In this document: piece by piece, positions 1 through 9,000 of the stretch
Layout: each line of letters opens with the position of its first letter
Position numbering within the stretch: position 1 is the first letter of the stretch
Assembly: GCF_030645335.1 (NCBI RefSeq)
Contig: NZ_JAUSNH010000121.1
Location: forward strand, 1-53,489
Direction of reading: 5' to 3'
DNA: 53,489 bases
From: Lacisediminimonas sp.
GTDB taxonomy: Bacteria; Pseudomonadota; Gammaproteobacteria; Burkholderiales; Burkholderiaceae_D
Program-made: the position numbers and the translations under genes
The notes under the pieces: generated by a model
Told to the model about the DNA's origin: nothing
The model's input: only the letters and a program-made list of their open reading frames with translations
Database searches by the model: none

Positions 1-17
1 GCTACTGTGGTGGCCAT
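1..17 (-). CDS. 5' end of a further gene of the catabolic operon, truncated at the window edge
   Basis: Reverse strand reads AAGACAAGGAGACGAC-ATG-GCC-ACC-ACA-GTA: an AAGGAG Shine-Dalgarno followed by ATG at 17..15, running off the edge. Confidence 0.4.
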
Positions 18-84
18 GTCGTCTCCTTGTCTTGTCCTGGTGTGTGGCTGTGGCCGGCTTGATGGGGGCGCTTGCCGCTGGCAA

Positions 85-930
85 TCATGCGCGCCCGAGC
101 GCCAATCCAATCATCGTACTGCCGGGGTCGCCGAGTTGCCAGCGCGCCGAAAAATGATCGACACCGGGCAAGACCAGCACGCGCGGCTGGTCCCGCGCAC
201 CCCGCCAGGCTGCGCCGAATTCGCGCGCCTGTCGCAAGTATTCATCGCCTTCATGTTCGCCCACGGCAATCGTCAGCGGGCACCAGACCAGGCGCGGCAG
301 GCAGCGCGGACTGTTGCGGGCTACATGTTCGGGTTGCAGGTGCAGGGTCTCGTTGAGGAAGCACAGGCGTATCGGCTCCAGCTCGAAGATGCCGCTGATG
401 GCGCAGGCATGTGTCATGGCCGGCATGCCGGCGCTGGCCAGCATCATCGCCGCGATATGGCCGCCGGCCGAGTGGCCGGAGATCGAGATGCGGGCAGGAT
501 CGCCGCCGTAGCGGGCGATATTGCTGGCCACCCAATGCAGCGAACGGCGGCATTGGGCGATCAATTCATCCATTGTCACGCCCGGCATCAGCGCGTAGTT
601 CACCACCACCACGGTCACGCCTTGCGGCACGAAACCGTCGGCGATATAGCTGAAGTCTTTCTTGTCCAGCAAACGCCAGTAGCCGCCGTGGAAAAAAACA
701 TGCACCGGCGCGTCGGGCTGCGGCGCACGGAAGATGTCGAGCCGCTCGGCCGGGCTGTCGCCGTAGGGCAGGTCGAGCACGCAGTCATGGCTGGCGCGGG
801 CGGCTTCGCACTTCTGTTCGCAATCGCGCAGGAAGCTGGCGAAATCGAAACCCGGCACCTTGTTGCGATTGTCGTATTCGCGGTCCAGTCCAGCGCGGTC
901 ATAGCCGCGGAACAGCAGCTTATTTTCCAT
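85..930 (-). CDS. alpha/beta hydrolase, kynurenine-formamidase/arylformamidase-like
   Basis: HGGYW oxyanion motif and GHSAGG nucleophile elbow in the 281-aa ORF; overlaps the upstream gene by 11 bp. Confidence 0.8.
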   Translation of the reverse strand: MENKLLFRGYDRAGLDREYDNRNKVPGFDFASFLRDCEQKCEAARASHDCVLDLPYGDSPAERLDIFRAPQPDAPVHVFFHGGYWRLLDKKDFSYIADGFVPQGVTVVVVNYALMPGVTMDELIAQCRRSLHWVASNIARYGGDPARISISGHSAGGHIAAMMLASAGMPAMTHACAISGIFELEPIRLCFLNETLHLQPEHVARNSPRCLPRLVWCPLTIAVGEHEGDEYLRQAREFGAAWRGARDQPRVLVLPGVDHFSARWQLGDPGSTMIGLALGRA

Positions 931-1642
931 GTTGCCGGGTTCCAGCCTGGCCAGCCTGGATGGCCGACAGGCGCTCCAGCACCTCGGACGTCGGCATCAC
1001 GTCGGCGTACTTGCTGGCCATGTCGAACAGGTTGACCTTGTGCGAAACCTGCGAGCGGTCATACACCGCATCCTGCGGCACGATGGTCTTGTAGTTCAGC
1101 GAGCAGGCGTCCACCACGGTGCCGCGGATGCAGCCGCTGGTGGTGCAGCCGGTCATGACGAGTGTGTCGACTTTCAGGCTGACCAGGTAGCTGGCAAGCG
1201 AGGTGCCGAAAAATGCGCTGGCATGGTGTTTTGGTATGCAGATGTCGCCCGGCTGCGGCGCGACTTCGCGCACGAATTCATAGCCTTCCGGCGGGATCGT
1301 CATGACACCGGGCACCTTGTCAGCGAACTGGCCGCGGTCATGGCTGGCCTTGGGCGCAACATGCGGATAGATCACCGGCAGATTGTGGGCGCGAAACAGC
1401 GCGACCAGCCTGGCGATATGCGCCACTGCGCGCCAGCCGATCTCGCCGCAACTGGTCGGGTACTGTGCAATCGCCTGCTCGATCGGCATCGGGGTATTGC
1501 CGACGGTACGGTACTGGACGTCGATCACCAGCAAGGCGGCTCGTTCGCCGAAGCCGACCGGCTTGCCAAAGCCGGCGAGCCGGTAAATGTCCAGCTCCTG
1601 CTGGGGGATGATGTCGTCCCACGGATGGGTTTGCTTGTCCAT
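920..1642 (-). CDS. isochorismatase-family cysteine hydrolase (maleamate/N-carbamoylsarcosine amidohydrolase-like)
   Basis: ALLVIDVQ...; PKHHASAFFGTSLASYL; VMTGCTTSGCIRGTVVDA. Confidence 0.8.
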   Translation of the reverse strand: MDKQTHPWDDIIPQQELDIYRLAGFGKPVGFGERAALLVIDVQYRTVGNTPMPIEQAIAQYPTSCGEIGWRAVAHIARLVALFRAHNLPVIYPHVAPKASHDRGQFADKVPGVMTIPPEGYEFVREVAPQPGDICIPKHHASAFFGTSLASYLVSLKVDTLVMTGCTTSGCIRGTVVDACSLNYKTIVPQDAVYDRSQVSHKVNLFDMASKYADVMPTSEVLERLSAIQAGQAGTRQHGK

Positions 1643-1663
1643 TTTTCGCCTTTGTTCTATCGG

Positions 1664-2857
1664 TCAGATGGCGACCGTGTTGGCGTCGTAGGAGAACAGC
1701 CAGTCGTAGCGCTCTTTCATCTTGGCCGGACTCCAGTTCTGGTTCACATAGTCGGTCGCGGTGGCGGGATTGGCCAAGGCGTCATTGTGGAACACATACT
1801 GCATCGCCAGCGAGCGCTGGACCGTGGCGGCGCCGCGTTCGGCGCGCACGGCCGAGTAGCGCATCAAGGCTGCCGGCGTGTCGCCCTCACCCTGCATTTG
1901 CAGGCAGCGCGCCAGCACGCAGGCATCTTCGATCGACATGTTCACGCCCTGGCCCAGGTAGGGAACCATCGAATGGCAGGCGTCGCCCAGCAGGGTGGCG
2001 CGGCCGGTGCTCCAGCAAGCCAGCGGCTCGCGGATGAACAGGCCCCACTTGTACAGGGTCTCGGCGTTCTCGATCAGGTCGACGATATCCTGGTGCCAAC
2101 CCTTGAAGTCTTGCAGGCAATCCGCAATCGAGCCTTGCTCCGACCAGGATTCGACGGTCCACTGGCTGGTTTCCGCCTGGCCGGAAAAGCTGACGAATTC
2201 CTGGTCCCCCTTGCGTACCGGATAGCTGGTCACGTGCGCCGTTGGTCCCAGCCAGGTCGAGGCCACCGGCAGTCGGTGATGTTGCGCCAGGCGTTCCATC
2301 GGCACCAGGCCGCGCCAGGCGACCGCATTGGTAAAGCGCCCGGGCGAGGGGCCGAATGCGGCCGCCCGCACTTTCGAATGCAGGCCGTCGGCGCCGACCA
2401 GCGCTGTGCCGCTGATGCTGCGGCCGTTTTCCAGTTGTAGTTGTACTTGTTGCCCGTCCTGCGTAAAGCCAGCGGCGCGGGAATCCAGGTGCAGCGCATC
2501 GGGCTTGATTGCCTGTACCGCTTCGGCCAGCACGCGGTGCAGTTCCGAGCGCAATACCATGATCAGGTTGTGGTCAGTGCCGGTCTGCTTGGTGTAGACC
2601 GACCATTCCTGGCCGGTGTTCCACATGCGCACGACGCGGTCGCGCGCCGACAGGTTGATGCTGTCGATGGCGGCTTGCAGGCCCAGCGCATTCAGCACCT
2701 TGGCGCCGTTGGGCGATATCCATAATCCGGCGCCGACCTCGCGCACTTGTGGCGCCTGTTCGTAGACGTCGACATCGATGCCTTGTTTCAGTAGCGCCAG
2801 CGCTGCCGTCAGTCCGCCCATGCCGCCGCCGGCGATCAATACATGCTGCTTGCTCAT
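1664..2857 (-). CDS. FAD-dependent aromatic monooxygenase (salicylate / 6-hydroxynicotinate hydroxylase-like)
   Basis: GGGMGGLTAALAL Rossmann motif, LVGADGLHSKVR, LLGDACHSMVPYLGQGVNMSIEDA. Confidence 0.85.
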   Translation of the reverse strand: MSKQHVLIAGGGMGGLTAALALLKQGIDVDVYEQAPQVREVGAGLWISPNGAKVLNALGLQAAIDSINLSARDRVVRMWNTGQEWSVYTKQTGTDHNLIMVLRSELHRVLAEAVQAIKPDALHLDSRAAGFTQDGQQVQLQLENGRSISGTALVGADGLHSKVRAAAFGPSPGRFTNAVAWRGLVPMERLAQHHRLPVASTWLGPTAHVTSYPVRKGDQEFVSFSGQAETSQWTVESWSEQGSIADCLQDFKGWHQDIVDLIENAETLYKWGLFIREPLACWSTGRATLLGDACHSMVPYLGQGVNMSIEDACVLARCLQMQGEGDTPAALMRYSAVRAERGAATVQRSLAMQYVFHNDALANPATATDYVNQNWSPAKMKERYDWLFSYDANTVAI

Positions 2858-3390
2858 TCGGTGCTCCCCTCTCCAATTTTTTGGGGCGTGTTTGCGGCCA
2901 GTTGCGCCGCCACGTCCTTGATTGCTTCAATGATCTTCACGTAGCCGGTGCAGCGGCAGATGTTGCCGCGCAGGTAGTGGCGGATCTGTTCATCGGTCGG
3001 TTGCGCGTGCTCGGCCAGCAGGCTCTTTACCGCCAGCACCATGCCCGGCGTGCAGAATCCGCATTGCATGGCGCCGTGCTCGATGAAGGCGCGCTGGATC
3101 GGGTCCAGCCGTCCGCCCTGGCTCAAGCCCTCGATGGTGGTCACGCTGCGGCCGTCGGCGTCAGCGGCCAGCGTGCTGCAGCTCGACACCGGCAGGCCGT
3201 CGACCAGCACGGTGCAGGCGCCGCAGACTTCGACGTCGCACGAACGCTTGGTGCCGGTCAGGCCGAACTGGATGCGCAGTACGTCGATCAGCAGCTCGCG
3301 CGGTTCCACGCTGGCGCTGCGCTGTTCGCCATTGAGTTGCAGCACGATGTCGATGACGGGGTAGACAGGTGTCATGGGAGAAGGGTTCAT
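2854..3390 (-). CDS. molybdenum hydroxylase small [2Fe-2S] subunit
   Basis: CDVEVCGACTVLVDG and CGFCTPGMV...RGNICRCTGY motifs; ATGA overlaps at both ends support the 3390 start. Confidence 0.9.
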   Translation of the reverse strand: MNPSPMTPVYPVIDIVLQLNGEQRSASVEPRELLIDVLRIQFGLTGTKRSCDVEVCGACTVLVDGLPVSSCSTLAADADGRSVTTIEGLSQGGRLDPIQRAFIEHGAMQCGFCTPGMVLAVKSLLAEHAQPTDEQIRHYLRGNICRCTGYVKIIEAIKDVAAQLAANTPQKIGEGSTE

Positions 3391-4238
3391 GCCAGGCAAG
3401 CCTTTGCAGCACGGTGCACCAGCACCGATGCCAGGTGTCGTTTGTAATCGGCGCTGCCGTGCAGGTCGTCCTGCGCGTCCAGTGCCGCGCACAGCGCCGG
3501 CGCGTGCTGTTCGATGGTGGCGGCAAGCGCATGCGCGGGCAGGCCTGCGCACAGATCTTCCAGCGCCGCCAGCCTGGTCGGCGGCGCGCACAGGGCGCCG
3601 ACCCAGAAGCGCCAGGCCAGCTTGCCGCCATTGTCGATGCAGACGGCAGCCACGCCGGCGGCCGGACGCTCAAGCTGTCCGAATGCGCGGTAGGCGGCGC
3701 GCATGCCGGCCGCCGGCAGGGGCAATTCAACGGCCACCATCAATTCGCCATCCGCGCGCGCGGTGGTGAATTCGCCGAGGATGAATTCGCCCATCGGTAT
3801 CCGGCGCTGGCCATTCGGGCCGGCCAGCAGGACCACGGCGTCCAGCGCGCACAGCAAGGCCGGAGGGTCCGCATGCGGTTCGGCAAAACACAGGTTGCCG
3901 CCGATCGTGCCGGCTACCCGGACGCGTATGTTGGCCACGTTATCCGACAGTTCGGCATAGGCCGGAAAGTGCTCGCGCACCAGCGCGTGCTGCGCGATCT
4001 GGTAATGGGTCGACAGTGCACCGATCACCAGCTTGTCGCTGTCGATCCGGATGCCGTGCAGTTCCGGCACGCGCTTGATGTCGACTACCTGCGCATAGCG
4101 CAGCACGCGCGCCTTCATCGCGATCAGCAGTTCGGTGCCGCCAGCGTAGGCGGTGGCGTCGTCGCCATGTTCGGCCAGCAGGGCCAGAGCCTGCGCCAGC
4201 GTGTCGGGACGATGCAATGCAAAGCGTGCGGGCAACAT
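3387..4238 (-). CDS. molybdenum hydroxylase FAD-binding (medium) subunit
   Basis: CoxM/CutM-like: YAGGTELLIAMK, TIGGNLCFAEPHAD. Confidence 0.88.
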   Translation of the reverse strand: MLPARFALHRPDTLAQALALLAEHGDDATAYAGGTELLIAMKARVLRYAQVVDIKRVPELHGIRIDSDKLVIGALSTHYQIAQHALVREHFPAYAELSDNVANIRVRVAGTIGGNLCFAEPHADPPALLCALDAVVLLAGPNGQRRIPMGEFILGEFTTARADGELMVAVELPLPAAGMRAAYRAFGQLERPAAGVAAVCIDNGGKLAWRFWVGALCAPPTRLAALEDLCAGLPAHALAATIEQHAPALCAALDAQDDLHGSADYKRHLASVLVHRAAKACLA

Positions 4239-4690
4239 CAGACTGTCTCCAGTTCGGCCCGCAGGCGGCGTTCGAATTCAATGAACAGCTCTTCGGATTT
4301 TTTCTTGACCACCGAATAGCCCAGCGAGGCCAGTCGCCCGTTGACCTGCATGTCGGCATCGACGGCCAAGCGGGCGCCACCATCCGGCAATGCAGCCAGC
4401 CCGACTGTCAGCAGCACTTCCAGCGTGGTGCCGGTGAACTTGTCGCGGCCGCTGGCGCGCATGCGCACACGGCTTGGCGCGGTGTGTTCTTCGACCTTGA
4501 TGTCGGTGGGCATTTCCAGCTTGAACGGTCCGATCTTTTGCTTCATCACGGCAGCGTAGGATTCCAGCGGCGTGATTTCCCGCACGTTCTCGCAACCCGG
4601 GATCAGGGCGGCGACGCGCTGCACGTCGAAAAACAGTACCCACAGCCGTTCCGGTGTGGCCGGCAAGTCGGCGTTGATGGTGAAGTTCAT
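4238..4690 (-). CDS. SRPBCC / CoxG-like protein
   Basis: N-terminal PATPERLWVLFFDVQRVAALIPGCE, typical of CoxG-type SRPBCC proteins; between two Mo-hydroxylase subunit genes. Confidence 0.8.
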   Translation of the reverse strand: MNFTINADLPATPERLWVLFFDVQRVAALIPGCENVREITPLESYAAVMKQKIGPFKLEMPTDIKVEEHTAPSRVRMRASGRDKFTGTTLEVLLTVGLAALPDGGARLAVDADMQVNGRLASLGYSVVKKKSEELFIEFERRLRAELETV

Positions 4691-6990
4691 GGTTTGTTTG
4701 CGTGTTTGGCTTGTTGCAGTGCGCGCCATACGCGCTCGGGCGTCAGCGGCAATTCCCGTATCCGTATGCCATGACTTCTGGCGAGTGCATTGGCAATGGC
4801 CGGTGCCACCGGCAGGATGGCGCCCTCACCCATGCCGCGCGCGCCGCCCGGTCCCGGGCCGTCGCCACTTTCGATCAGCAAGGTCAGCATGTCGTGCGGC
4901 GATTCATCCAGCGTCGGCACGTGATAGTCGAACAGGGTGCCGTTGATCAGCTGGCCGTCTTCATAGACATATTGCTCGGACAGCGCGTGGCCCAGGCCCA
5001 TGATGGCAGCGCCTTCGTCCTGGCCTTCGGCCGCCTTGCGATTGATCACGCGTCCGACATCGGCGGCGCTGACGTAGCGCGCCAGCCTGATGGCGCCGGT
5101 ATCCTCGTCGAGTTCGATTTCGCAAATGCCGGCGGCGGTTTCCCAGAACAAGGGCGCTATTGCAAAGTCGCCTTGCCGGGTCTTGGGCGTGACGCGGCCC
5201 ACGCCTACGAATTCGCCGCTGTCGATGCCCTGGAAACGTCGCAGCAGTTCGCGCAGGCTGAATGTTCCCTGCGGACCGGTCACGCCGGCTTCGCACAGTT
5301 CCCAGGTGAGGGCCGTCGTGGCGTCGCCGCCGAAGACATCGATTGCCATTTGCCGCACCTGCTGCACGATGTCGGCGCAAGCCAGCTCCACCGCCAATCC
5401 GGTAATCACGGTGGAACGGCTGGCGCCGGTGCCCCAGTCGTAGGGAGCATGCTCGGTGTCCGGCTCGGCGGCCGTCACCCGCTGCAAGGGCTGGTTCAGC
5501 GCGGTCGATGCGACCAGGCGCTGGACGCCGCGCGTACCCTGGCCGATTTCCACCGTATTGGCCAGCACCCGCACCGAGCCGTCCGCCTTGAGCCGGACGA
5601 TGGCGCTGCCGATCGGCATGATGCCGGGGTCAGTGGCGGCAACCGCCATGCCGCGTGCGCGCTGTCCATCGTCGGCGCCGGCCAGCGCCGTCATCGCGTC
5701 CGCGGCCTGGCGCAATGCACCCTTGAGATCGACGTCGAGCGCACGCAAGTCCGGCTTGATGGTCTCGCCTTTCTCGACCATATTGGCCAGCCGGAATTCA
5801 ATCGGGTCGCGCCCGAGTGCGGCTGCCATGATGTCCATTTGCGATTCGGTCGCCCACACGCCTTGCGGCCCGCCGATCGAGCGAAACGCAGCGCCAGGGA
5901 CGGTGTTGGTATAGACCGCCACCGCTTCCAGTCGCAGGTTGGGTATGCGGTACGGGCCGATCGCGCGGATTGCGGCCTTGATCGCCACCGCCGGGCCGGT
6001 GTCGGCATAGGCGCCGCCGTTCATCACCACCCGCACCGACTTGGCCAGCAGCTTGCCATCGGCATCCACCGCGGTTTTCAGGCTGATGTCGGCCGACAGG
6101 CGGCGACAGGTCAGCATCGATTCCTGGATCGACAGGCAGACCCGTACCGGCCGTTTGGCTTTCCAGGACAGCGCCGCCACCAGCGGGTCGATCTTGACCG
6201 AGGCCTTGCCGCCGAAACCGCCGCCGACATAGGGCGAGTGCACGCGCACTTGCGCCAGCGCGATGCCAAACAGATCCGAGCAGACCCGCTGCACGGCGGT
6301 CGGCGTCTGGCCGCAGCTCCACAGCTCCAGGCTGTCGTCGCGGCAATCGGCAATCACGACATGCGGCTCCATCGCGTAATGGAACACCATCGGGAAGCTG
6401 AAAGTGTCCTCGAAAATCCGGTGTGCGCGGGCAAACGCCTGCTCCGGCTGGCCGGATTCGTAGGCGTAGTCCTGGAAGATATTGGACCCTGCTACCGGGG
6501 TTGCCTTGCCGCGGAAATAAAAATCGCCGAGCGCCGTCATGTTGTCATGCAGGATCGGCGCGCCGGCTTCCATTGCCTCGGCCGAGGTGGTGACGTAGGG
6601 CAGCGGTTCGATGTCGACCAGGATCGCGTCCAGCGCTTCTTCTGCGCTGAACTCGTCGACGGCGGCAATCGCGGCAATCGGATCGCCCACATAGCGCACG
6701 CGATCGATTGCAATCACCGGACGATCCTTCAGCGACAAGCCCCAGAATGGGCTGCCGCCAGGCAGCCTGGCCAGGTCGGCGCCGGTCAGGATCGCGACCA
6801 CGCCGGGCATGGCCAGCGCCGCCGAGATGTCGATGCTGCGGATGCGTCCGTGCGGCACGGTGCTGCGCAGGATCCGGCCGTGCAGCATGCCGGGGATGAC
6901 CAGGTCGCTGGCGAATTTCGCCGCCCCGGTCACCTTTTCCAGGTAGTCGCTGCGCGCCTCGGTGTTGCGCTGTAATTCCTTGACATCCAT
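4687..6990 (-). CDS. molybdenum hydroxylase large (molybdopterin-binding) subunit
   Basis: PYVGGGFGGKASVKIDPL and C-terminal GARGMGEGAILPVAPAIANA; 767 aa. Confidence 0.9.
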   Translation of the reverse strand: MDVKELQRNTEARSDYLEKVTGAAKFASDLVIPGMLHGRILRSTVPHGRIRSIDISAALAMPGVVAILTGADLARLPGGSPFWGLSLKDRPVIAIDRVRYVGDPIAAIAAVDEFSAEEALDAILVDIEPLPYVTTSAEAMEAGAPILHDNMTALGDFYFRGKATPVAGSNIFQDYAYESGQPEQAFARAHRIFEDTFSFPMVFHYAMEPHVVIADCRDDSLELWSCGQTPTAVQRVCSDLFGIALAQVRVHSPYVGGGFGGKASVKIDPLVAALSWKAKRPVRVCLSIQESMLTCRRLSADISLKTAVDADGKLLAKSVRVVMNGGAYADTGPAVAIKAAIRAIGPYRIPNLRLEAVAVYTNTVPGAAFRSIGGPQGVWATESQMDIMAAALGRDPIEFRLANMVEKGETIKPDLRALDVDLKGALRQAADAMTALAGADDGQRARGMAVAATDPGIMPIGSAIVRLKADGSVRVLANTVEIGQGTRGVQRLVASTALNQPLQRVTAAEPDTEHAPYDWGTGASRSTVITGLAVELACADIVQQVRQMAIDVFGGDATTALTWELCEAGVTGPQGTFSLRELLRRFQGIDSGEFVGVGRVTPKTRQGDFAIAPLFWETAAGICEIELDEDTGAIRLARYVSAADVGRVINRKAAEGQDEGAAIMGLGHALSEQYVYEDGQLINGTLFDYHVPTLDESPHDMLTLLIESGDGPGPGGARGMGEGAILPVAPAIANALARSHGIRIRELPLTPERVWRALQQAKHANKP

Positions 6991-7014
6991 CCGGCGCCCC
7001 AGTCCTTCAATGTG

Positions 7015-7995
7015 TCAGTTGGACAGCGAGATGTTGGCGCTCTTGATCAGGCGGCCCCATTTTTCGGTGTCGCGCAGCTCACGTTGCTTGAGCGCGGCTG
7101 GCGTGCTGGTGTCCGGCTCGACGCCGGCGCCAAGCAAGCGTGCGCGGATTTCTGGCGTCTGGAAACCCTTGCCGATTTCAGCCGAGAGCTTGTTCAGGAT
7201 CTCGGCTGGCGTACCCGCTGGCGCATACACGGCAAACCAGGTCGATGCATCGAAGCCTGGCGAAACGGTTTCTGCAACCGTTGGCACATCCGGCAAGGCC
7301 ACTGCGCGTTTTGGCGTGGTCACCGCCAAGGCTTTCAGGCGGCCCGACTTGATGTGCTGCAGCACGGCCGGGCCCTGCTCGATGCCCATCAGCACGCGGC
7401 CGGCAATCAGGTCCGTCACCATCGGCGCGCTGCCCTTGTAGGGTACGTGGAACATGTCGGTGCCGGTGGCCTGCTTGAACAGTTCGACGAACACATGCTG
7501 CGAAGTGCCGGGGCCGGCCGATGCATAGCCGTGCTTGCCGGGAGCCGCCTTCAGCATGGCGACCAGTTCCTGGATGGTGTTGATCGGCAGCGTCGCCGGC
7601 ACCACCACATACGAGGGGTTGATGCCGACCGTCGTCACCGGCGTCAGGTTGGCCTGGGTCTTGCCCATGTTTTCATTGAGCAGCGGCAGGATCGTGTGCA
7701 AGGAGGCCGCACCGATCAGCAGCGAATAGCCATCGGGCGGCATGCGTGAGGCGAGTTCCGCACCGATCATGCCGGACGCACCCGGCTTGTTGTCGACCAC
7801 CACCGGCTGGCCCCATGCCTTGGTCAGCGTGTCGCCCACTGCGCGGGCATACAAATCGGTTGCGCCGCCGGGAGGAAAGGGCGCCACGATCTTGATCGGC
7901 TTGTTGGGAAAGTCCGCAGTCTGGGCGAAGGCGGCAGGCGCTGCGGCCATGACCAGGGTCACGAGAAATGAACGGACGAACAGGCTTTTACGCAT
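7015..7995 (-). CDS. Bug-family (TctC-like) tripartite tricarboxylate transporter substrate-binding protein
   Basis: Signal peptide, FPNKPIKIVAPFPPGGATD, VVVDNKPGASGMIGAE. Confidence 0.9.
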   Translation of the reverse strand: MRKSLFVRSFLVTLVMAAAPAAFAQTADFPNKPIKIVAPFPPGGATDLYARAVGDTLTKAWGQPVVVDNKPGASGMIGAELASRMPPDGYSLLIGAASLHTILPLLNENMGKTQANLTPVTTVGINPSYVVVPATLPINTIQELVAMLKAAPGKHGYASAGPGTSQHVFVELFKQATGTDMFHVPYKGSAPMVTDLIAGRVLMGIEQGPAVLQHIKSGRLKALAVTTPKRAVALPDVPTVAETVSPGFDASTWFAVYAPAGTPAEILNKLSAEIGKGFQTPEIRARLLGAGVEPDTSTPAALKQRELRDTEKWGRLIKSANISLSN

Positions 7996-8112
7996 GCGAA
8001 AACCTCCAGATGGCAGGGCGGGCTTTTTCGGGTTTCCGAGTCGGGTTGGCCCTGGTGTGGCGCCAGCGCCCTTGCCGGATGGCGCACCGGCGCTGGCCTC
8101 TTTCCCGAATCG

Positions 8113-8150
8113 ATTCTCTTAAAACAGAATTGCATTCTATTTAGCAGAAT
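8113..8150. promoter_or_regulatory. candidate operator: two tandem ATTCT-N7/8-AGAAT inverted repeats
   Basis: ATTCTcttaaaacAGAATtgcATTCTatttagcAGAAT between divergent Bug and IclR genes. Confidence 0.5.
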
Positions 8151-8156
8151 CCGGGG

Positions 8157-8954
8157 GTGTCAACTATAATTTCCCGCAATCTTCCCCAAAACCCTATCCG
8201 GTCGGAGTCGTCGTTGACTGAAAAACAATCTGGTGTTGCTGCTGTCGAGCGTGCGCTTGCCATCCTGAACAGTTTCAGGCCGGGCGATGGATCGCTCAGC
8301 CTGCATGACATCGCCGAACGTACCGGTCTGTACAAGAGTACGATCTTGCGGCTGATCGTGACGCTGACGCAGTCGCACTGCATCCAGCGGCTCGATGATG
8401 GCCGCTACCAGCTCGGTTCAATGCTGCTGCACTGGGGAAGCATGTACCAGTCTTCGCTGCGGCTGGACGACCATGTGTTGCCGGTTTTGCGCAAGCTGGT
8501 CGACCAGACCCTGGAAGGCGCGTCGTTTTTCACGCGCGAAGACAATGTGCGGGTGTGCCTGTTCCGTGTCGATTCGCCGCGCATGTTGCGCGACCACGTA
8601 CGCGCCGGCGACTTGCTGCCGCTCGACAAGGGTGCCGCGGGGCGCGTGTTGTGCACCTTCGATCGGCAATTGCAGCCGGCCGGCAAGATGCCGACCTCGC
8701 CATTGGTCGTAACGATAGGAGAGAGGGAAGCGGAAATCGCGGCGGTTGCCGCGCCGGTGTTCGGCGCCGGCGGCAGCTTGCGGGGTGCGCTCGCCGTTTC
8801 CGGTCCGAGTACGCGCTTCGATGCACTCGCGATCCAGAAGATTTCCGATGCGGTGTACGAAGCGGCAGTCGACCTTACGCGCCGGCTCGGCGGCCACCCG
8901 GGCATGTTGCCGCCGTATGGTGGACCGCCTGAAACAAACCGGTCATCGCGCTAG
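8157..8954 (+). CDS. IclR-family transcriptional regulator
   Basis: N-terminal wHTH (VAAVERALAILNSFRPGDGSLSLHDIAERTGLYKSTILRLIVTL) and IclR effector domain; TTG at 8214 is an alternative start because TATAAT at 8165-8170 lies inside the longer ORF. Confidence 0.88.
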   Translation: MSTIISRNLPQNPIRSESSLTEKQSGVAAVERALAILNSFRPGDGSLSLHDIAERTGLYKSTILRLIVTLTQSHCIQRLDDGRYQLGSMLLHWGSMYQSSLRLDDHVLPVLRKLVDQTLEGASFFTREDNVRVCLFRVDSPRMLRDHVRAGDLLPLDKGAAGRVLCTFDRQLQPAGKMPTSPLVVTIGEREAEIAAVAAPVFGAGGSLRGALAVSGPSTRFDALAIQKISDAVYEAAVDLTRRLGGHPGMLPPYGGPPETNRSSR

Positions 8955-9000
8955 ATCACCAGCGCGATCCGGCATCAGAACCCGGACAGAACGCTGGCTA

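Noticed and set aside
4702-6975. 757-aa plus-strand ORF antisense to the Mo-hydroxylase large subunit
   Set aside because: High-GC antisense open frame with low-complexity His/Arg/Gly-rich translation and no family; the minus-strand frame has clear motifs.
2854-6990. Aerobic CO dehydrogenase (coxMSL/coxG)
   Set aside because: The large subunit has GAAFRSIGGPQ rather than the AYxCSFR motif of form I CODH, and neighbouring genes suggest heteroaromatic catabolism.
85-6990. Complete nicotinate (nic) pathway
   Set aside because: No NicX-type dioxygenase, NicE maleate isomerase or NicB cytochrome subunit is visible; similarity is only at enzyme-class level.
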